Positions 6,256 through 10,470 of a DNA stretch of 10,470 nt are shown one piece after another. The notes under the pieces are model-generated. The model was not told the origin of the DNA and ran no database searches. It saw only the letters and a list, made by a program, of their open reading frames with translations. Made by a program: the position numbers and the translations under genes. The DNA is from an uncultured Slackia sp. (GTDB taxonomy: Bacteria > Actinomycetota > Coriobacteriia > Coriobacteriales > Eggerthellaceae), in contig USEZ01000060.1 of assembly GCA_900553775.1 (NCBI GenBank), forward strand, positions 1-10,470. The letters run 5' to 3'. Position 1 is the first letter of the stretch; every line of letters starts with the position of its first letter.

Positions 6256-8847
6256 ATGAACGGCGGCCGCATGCTCTCTTCCCATCAATTCGATATCCTC
6301 TATCGCCTCATGCGCAAAGAAGCTTTCACGCAGCGCGAGCTTGCCCGCGTATGCGGTTTGTCGCTGGGTTCGGTGAACAAAGCGTGCCGCTCTTTGTGCG
6401 ATGCGGGCTTGATCGACGACGCGGGCATCACGGCGGAGGGCCTTGCGTCCCTTGCTCCGTATAAGGTGCGCACGGCGACGGTCCTCGCCGCAGGCGCCGC
6501 CACGCGTCTGGCACCGCTTTCCTTCGAAAAGCCCAAGGCCATGTTCGAGGTGCGCGGCGACGTGCTGATCGAGCGCCTGATCGCGCAGCTGCGCGAAGCG
6601 GGCATCGAGCGCATCGCGGTGGTGGTGGGCCATATGAAGGAGTCGTTTTTCTATCTACGCGAGAAATGCGGCGTCGAGATCGTCGTGAACCCCGATTACG
6701 CCGTGCGCGGCAGCCACGCGTCGCTTTACGCCGCCCGCGACATCGTGTGCGAAGGGGGATACGTCTGCTCGTCGGACCAGTACTATTCCGAGAATCCCTT
6801 CGCTTCGCACGAATACGGTCCGCGGCTGTATCTCGACCGCAAGGCGGCGCGCACCAACGACATGGCGGTGAGCTGGAGCGCGAAGGGCTTCGTCACCTCG
6901 GTCAAACGCGATCGCGGCGACGAATGGTGCATGCGCGGCCCGGTTTATCTCGATGCCTCGGCCGCGCATACGCTCGTCGAGGCGATCGCCGCCGACTACG
7001 ATGCCCCGGGGATGCAGGGCGCCTATTGGGACGAGGTATACGCCGCCCATTTCGAATCGTTCGCGTTTCGCGTGGCGCTTCTGCCCGAGGGCATGCTGCA
7101 CGAATTCGACTTCATGAGCGATCTGTGCGCCTTCGACGGCGATTTTCTGGCCAACGTCGACTCGAAGATCCTCGACAACATCTGCGCCACCCTGCACTGC
7201 GCGCGCGAAGACATCGTGCGCGTTCGGCCGGTGAAGGCGGGCTTGACCAACCTGTCGGTGCTGTTCTCCTGCAGAGGCGAGCAATACGTCTACCGCCATC
7301 CGGGCGCCGGCACCGACGAAATCGTCAATCGCCAGGCGGAAGCCTGCGCGCTTGCCGCCGCGCGCCGTCTGGGGCTCGACGGCACCTACGTGTTCGAAGA
7401 CCCCGAAGAGGGGTGGAAGATCTCGCGTTACGTGGCCGGCTGCGTCGATTTCGACTACCGCGATTGCGACCACGTGTCTCGCGCGCTTGCGATGATCCGC
7501 CGTCTGCATGAAAGCGGCGAGCGCTCGCCGTGGAGCTTCGACTTCTACGACGAGGCGTGCCGGATCGAAGGGCTTCTGCGCGATTCGGGCTATCCTTTGC
7601 CGCGCGATTTCTCGGCGCTTTCGGATACGATCGGGCGATTGGCCGGTTACGTGCGTGCCGAGGCGGGCGAGCCCGTGCTGTGCCACAACGACTTCTACGG
7701 TCCCAACGTGCTCGTCAAAGGCGACGAGATGCACCTGATCGACTGGGAGTATTCGGCCATGGGCGATTACGCCTGCGATATCGGGAACTTCATTGCGCAA
7801 GGGTCGGGCTACACCGTCGACCAGGCCGCCCATGTCGTCGACGTCTATTTCGGCGGCACGGCCCGCGAGGAAGATCTTCTGCACTGCCTGGGGTGCACCG
7901 CGATCGTGGGGTATTACTGGTACGTCTGGGCTATTTATAAAGAATCGCAAGGCAATGCGATGAGCGAATGGCTCTATACGTGGTATCGCGCCGCGAAAGA
8001 GTTTTGCGCATGGGCGTTGCCGCGCTACGAAGAGAGAGAGGTTTTGATGCGTCCGCTTTCGGAAAAGGAATTCGACGAGCTGGTGGCCAAAGAGCAGGAA
8101 GGCGCGGCCACGCCCGAGGATATCAAGCGCCTCGAGCCCTATAGGGCACGCCGCGCGGTGTTTTTCGCCGCAGGATTCGGCAGCCGTATGCTGCCGATCA
8201 CGGTGAACACGCCCAAGCCGCTCGTGCGCGTGCATGGCGCGCGCATCATCGACCGTCTGATCGACGCGGTGCTCGCCGTAGGCATCGAAGAGATCTACGT
8301 GGTGCGCGGATATCTGAAAGAGGAGTTCGACCAGCTGCTCGCCAAATATCCCATGATCCGTTTCATCGACAACGACCGCTACGACGTCACGAACAACATC
8401 TCGTCGGCCGTGGCGGCCAAGGGGCTGTTCGAAAACGCCTATGTCTTCGAAAGCGATCTGTATCTGGCCAATCCGGCGCTGGTCACGAAATACCACTACC
8501 GTTCGAATTACCTGGGAATGCCGGTCGATTCGACCGACGACTGGTATTTCGACGTCGACGAAACGGGCCGCATCGTCAAGCTCGCCAAGGGCAAAGACGC
8601 GCCGTGCTATCAGCTCGCGGGCCTTTCGTATTGGACGGCCGAAGACGGCGCGCGCCTTTCCGGCGATATCGTGCGCGCTTTCGAGGAAAACGACGAGAAC
8701 AAGCAGATCTTCTGGGACGACGTGGCGCTGCGCCTGTATGCGGACCGCTACGACGTGCGCTTCCGCGAATACGAGCGCGACGACATCGTGGAAATCGACT
8801 CGTTCGCCGAACTGCAGGCGGTCGATTCCGCATACCGCGTTTCGTAA
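6256..8847 (+). CDS. Four-domain fusion: winged HTH, LicC-like NTase, LicA-like kinase, LicC-like NTase
   Basis: An 863-residue protein. Residues 8-68 form a winged HTH (HQFDILYRLMRKEAFTQREL, then LARVCGLSLGSVNKACRSL). Residues 71-303 form a first nucleotidyltransferase resembling CTP:phosphocholine cytidylyltransferase LicC: VLAAGAATRLAPLSFEKPKA (Arg84, Lys94), SSDQYY (Asp174), HEFDF (Asp285). Residues 305-595 form a choline/ethanolamine-kinase-like APH-fold domain: CHNDFYGPN (Asp479, Asn484), LIDWEYSAMGDYACD (Asp496). Residues 596-630 are a charged linker. Residues 631-863 form a second LicC-like domain with an intact loop, AAGFGSRMLPITVNTPKP (Arg644, Lys654), ESDLY (Asp734), WDDV and VEIDS (Asp848). 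Together these could convert choline or ethanolamine to its CDP derivative in the cytoplasm, with the HTH regulating expression. There is no clear Shine-Dalgarno; an in-frame ATG at 6271 is an alternative start. It is first in an operon with a second kinase and eutH. Domain assignment is strong, substrate is not proven. Confidence 0.88.
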   Translation: MNGGRMLSSHQFDILYRLMRKEAFTQRELARVCGLSLGSVNKACRSLCDAGLIDDAGITAEGLASLAPYKVRTATVLAAGAATRLAPLSFEKPKAMFEVRGDVLIERLIAQLREAGIERIAVVVGHMKESFFYLREKCGVEIVVNPDYAVRGSHASLYAARDIVCEGGYVCSSDQYYSENPFASHEYGPRLYLDRKAARTNDMAVSWSAKGFVTSVKRDRGDEWCMRGPVYLDASAAHTLVEAIAADYDAPGMQGAYWDEVYAAHFESFAFRVALLPEGMLHEFDFMSDLCAFDGDFLANVDSKILDNICATLHCAREDIVRVRPVKAGLTNLSVLFSCRGEQYVYRHPGAGTDEIVNRQAEACALAAARRLGLDGTYVFEDPEEGWKISRYVAGCVDFDYRDCDHVSRALAMIRRLHESGERSPWSFDFYDEACRIEGLLRDSGYPLPRDFSALSDTIGRLAGYVRAEAGEPVLCHNDFYGPNVLVKGDEMHLIDWEYSAMGDYACDIGNFIAQGSGYTVDQAAHVVDVYFGGTAREEDLLHCLGCTAIVGYYWYVWAIYKESQGNAMSEWLYTWYRAAKEFCAWALPRYEEREVLMRPLSEKEFDELVAKEQEGAATPEDIKRLEPYRARRAVFFAAGFGSRMLPITVNTPKPLVRVHGARIIDRLIDAVLAVGIEEIYVVRGYLKEEFDQLLAKYPMIRFIDNDRYDVTNNISSAVAAKGLFENAYVFESDLYLANPALVTKYHYRSNYLGMPVDSTDDWYFDVDETGRIVKLAKGKDAPCYQLAGLSYWTAEDGARLSGDIVRAFEENDENKQIFWDDVALRLYADRYDVRFREYERDDIVEIDSFAELQAVDSAYRVS

Positions 8848-8865
8848 AGGAGAAGATGCGCCATT

Positions 8866-9759
8866 ATGTCGCTTACATTCGACCAGGCATCGGTTCGCAA
8901 CGTCTGCTCGGTGCTCGGCTGTGCCGCTGACGAGGTAGGACATATCGTCTCGATCGAGGAGGGGCTGACCAATCGGTCGTTTCGGTTCGACTGCCGAGGC
9001 GAAACCTACGTGTATCGCCACCCCGGTGCGGGAACCGAGGCGATCATCGACCGCGAAAGCGAGACGTTTTCGCAGGCGGTCGCCAAAAAGCTCGGCATCG
9101 ACGACACCTTCATCCACGAAGACCCCGAGCAAGGCTGGAAGCTCTCGCGGTTCATTCCCGGATGCGTCGCGTTCGACTATCACGACGAAAGCCACGTGAA
9201 GCAGGCGCTCGCTTTGGGAAGGCGCCTGCATCGAAGCGGGGAGACGTCGCGTTGGACGTTCGACGTTTTCGAGAAAGCCGTCGAAATACGCGCGCTTCTC
9301 AACGAGCGGTCGGCCCCGATGCCCGACGGGTTCGAGGCGCTCGCGGGCACGATCGCGCGCGTCTACGAGCATGTAAGCGCCGACGGCGTGGCGCCGTGTC
9401 TGTGCCACAACGACTTCTACGCGCCTAATTTCCTCGTGGCGGCCGACGGCATGCATCTGATCGATTGGGAATACTCGGCCATGGGCGATTACGCAAGCGA
9501 CCTGGGCACGTTCATCTGCTGTTCCGATTACGACATCGATGAGGCCAAGCATGCGATCGCTCTGTATTTCGACCGAGCGCCGAGCGCTGAAGAAGAGCGT
9601 CACTGCCTGGCCTATGTGGCCATCTCGGGCTATTACTGGTATGTCTGGGCCCTGTACAAGGAGGCATGCGGAGATTCGGTGGGCGAGTGGCTTGCCTTAT
9701 GGAGCCGCTATGCCCGCGATTACGGCGCTTTGGCGCTCGCACTCTACGAAGGAGAATAA
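8866..9759 (+). CDS. licA: LicA-like choline/ethanolamine kinase family protein
   Basis: A 297-residue stand-alone kinase of the APH/choline kinase fold, normal in length for LicA. The N-lobe reads EEGLTNRSFRF and ETYVYRHPGAGTE (about 31-58). The catalytic loop is CHNDFYAPN with Asp183 as likely base and Asn188 as metal ligand; LIDWEYSAMGDYASD holds the metal Asp200. The C-terminal half is aromatic-rich (SGYYWYVWALYKE), as in choline-kinase substrate pockets. It is a clear paralog of residues 305-595 of the upstream fusion, with shared exact nucleotide stretches of about 20 bases. GGAG at 8849-8852, overlapping the region just after the upstream stop, serves the ATG at 8866, and only 18 nt separate the genes. 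It likely phosphorylates choline or ethanolamine with ATP in the cytoplasm. Why a second kinase is kept is unclear: a different substrate, or dosage. Confidence 0.85.
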   Translation: MSLTFDQASVRNVCSVLGCAADEVGHIVSIEEGLTNRSFRFDCRGETYVYRHPGAGTEAIIDRESETFSQAVAKKLGIDDTFIHEDPEQGWKLSRFIPGCVAFDYHDESHVKQALALGRRLHRSGETSRWTFDVFEKAVEIRALLNERSAPMPDGFEALAGTIARVYEHVSADGVAPCLCHNDFYAPNFLVAADGMHLIDWEYSAMGDYASDLGTFICCSDYDIDEAKHAIALYFDRAPSAEEERHCLAYVAISGYYWYVWALYKEACGDSVGEWLALWSRYARDYGALALALYEGE

Positions 9760-9765
9760 CCAAGC

Positions 9766-10470
9766 ATGGAATCGATCGGAACCATCGTCGTTTACATCAT
9801 CATGGGCTGCGCGATCGCCGGCGCTATCGCGTCGGTCGTGCGCCCCGAAAGCGAACTGGGCAAAGAGTTCGTCGCAGGCATCGATTCGCTCGGCCCCATC
9901 TTCCTGCCTGTGGCGGGCATCATGGCGTCGGCGCCGTTTCTGACCGCGTTCGTAAGCAACGTTTTCGGTCCGGTCTATAGCGCCGTGGGCGCCGATCCCG
10001 CCATGGCGGCCACCACGTTCATCGCGGTGGACATGGGCGGATATCAGCTTGCCGAAGCGCTTGCTCAAACCAAAGAGAGCTGGATCATGGCCATGGTCAC
10101 GGGCTATATGGCCGGCGCCACCATCGTGTTCACCATTCCCGTCGCGCTGAAGATGCTCGTGAAGAAAGACCGCAAGTATCTGGCGCTCGGCGTGATGAGC
10201 GGCCTTTTGGCCATTCCTATCGGCGTGCTCGTGGCAAGCGTCGTGATCGCGTTCACGAATCCCGTGATCCGCGAAGCCGTTTCCACCAATGCCGAGGCCA
10301 CCTACCAGCTCGCGCTCGGCTTCGGCACCATTGCGGCCAACCTGCTGCCGCTCGTGATCATATGCGTCGTGCTCGCGCTCGGTCTGAAGTTCAAGCCCGA
10401 TGCCATGATCGCGGGCTTCACGGTGTTCGGCCGCGTGCTCGAGAGCGTTCTCAAGATCGTGTTCGTGCTC
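9766..10470 (+). CDS. eutH: EutH-type ethanolamine permease, N-terminal part
   Basis: Open from the ATG at 9766 to the window edge (235 codons, no stop), 6 nt after the kinase stop, with GGAG at 9751-9754. The product is very hydrophobic. Motifs recall the EutH family: FIAVDMGGYQLAEAL (about 86-100), TGYMAGATIVFTIPVALKM (about 112-130) and RKYLALGVMSGLLAIPIGVL (about 135-154). At least six membrane helices are visible. EutH proteins carry ethanolamine across the cytoplasmic membrane and are usually found in eut catabolic operons. Here the gene follows LicA/LicC-like genes and no eut enzyme is in view. It therefore probably feeds the kinase/cytidylyltransferase pathway, taking the place held by the LicB permease in classical lic operons. 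Choline as substrate is also possible. Family confidence is high; the physiological role is inferred. Confidence 0.85.
   Translation, partial: MESIGTIVVYIIMGCAIAGAIASVVRPESELGKEFVAGIDSLGPIFLPVAGIMASAPFLTAFVSNVFGPVYSAVGADPAMAATTFIAVDMGGYQLAEALAQTKESWIMAMVTGYMAGATIVFTIPVALKMLVKKDRKYLALGVMSGLLAIPIGVLVASVVIAFTNPVIREAVSTNAEATYQLALGFGTIAANLLPLVIICVVLALGLKFKPDAMIAGFTVFGRVLESVLKIVFVL

Noticed and set aside
6200..6300. Phase-variable simple repeat, as in Haemophilus lic genes
   Set aside because: Only a run of six A (6251-6256) is present at the start codon. There is no tetranucleotide or long homopolymer tract in or before the lic-like genes.
8856..8858. ATG at 8856 as start of the stand-alone kinase
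   Set aside because: It is in a different frame from the kinase and leads to a short frame without motifs; the ATG at 8866 opens the kinase frame at acceptable spacing from GGAG.
6655..9603. Open frame of 982 codons on the minus strand opposite the lic-like fusion and kinase
   Set aside because: It mirrors the + strand genes codon by codon, has Arg/His/Val-rich low-information composition and no recognisable domain, and the + strand frames carry clear catalytic motifs. It is an antisense shadow typical of GC-rich DNA.
1..10470. tRNA, rRNA, CRISPR array, insertion sequence or prophage genes
   Set aside because: No cloverleaf-like sequence, regularly spaced repeats, transposase motifs or phage gene motifs were seen on either strand.

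Overview
The window is GC-rich, densely coded bacterial DNA. It reads as a cell-surface polymer and glycan locus with no housekeeping genes. Gram-positive-type teichoic acid and phosphocholine enzymes (CDP-glycerol glycerophosphotransferase family, LicA/LicC types) in such GC-rich sequence suggest a gut-type actinobacterium of the Coriobacteriia, perhaps Eggerthellaceae. That placement is inference; no phylogenetic marker is present.

Layout. (i) 1-301: 3' end of a GT4-type glycosyltransferase on the + strand. (ii) 302-675: no gene, but several inverted repeats and a minus-strand terminator. (iii) 1725-676, minus strand: a two-gene operon, a DPM1-like GT2 glycosyltransferase followed 3 nt later by a DUF2304 membrane protein. 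(iv) 1726-2013: divergent intergenic region with candidate promoters in both directions. (v) 2014-5989, + strand: two overlapping genes. The first encodes a YidC/Oxa1-like membrane domain fused to a CDP-glycerol glycerophosphotransferase (TagF-like) domain. The second encodes a polytopic membrane protein with an extracytoplasmic alkaline-phosphatase-superfamily (sulfatase/LtaS-like) domain. A very long nested hairpin with a T-tract closes this unit. (vi) 6256-10470, + strand: a probable three-gene operon. It holds an 863-residue fusion (winged HTH, LicC-like nucleotidyltransferase, LicA-like kinase, second LicC-like nucleotidyltransferase), a stand-alone paralogous LicA-like kinase, and the first 235 codons of an EutH-type ethanolamine permease cut by the window edge.

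How the genes may work together (inference). The EutH protein would bring in ethanolamine (or choline). The two kinase copies would phosphorylate it, and the two cytidylyltransferase domains would activate it as CDP-ethanolamine or CDP-choline. A LicD-type or other phosphotransferase would then place it on a surface polymer; no LicD is visible here. The YidC-GPT fusion would polymerise or prime a polyol-phosphate chain on the inner membrane face, and the sulfatase-like protein would act outside. The GT2/DUF2304 pair would supply a polyprenyl-phosphate sugar.

The most unusual items are the two multidomain fusions and the use of EutH in what looks like a surface-decoration operon instead of an ethanolamine catabolic operon. 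I found no tRNA, rRNA, CRISPR array, insertion sequence or phase-variable simple repeat.
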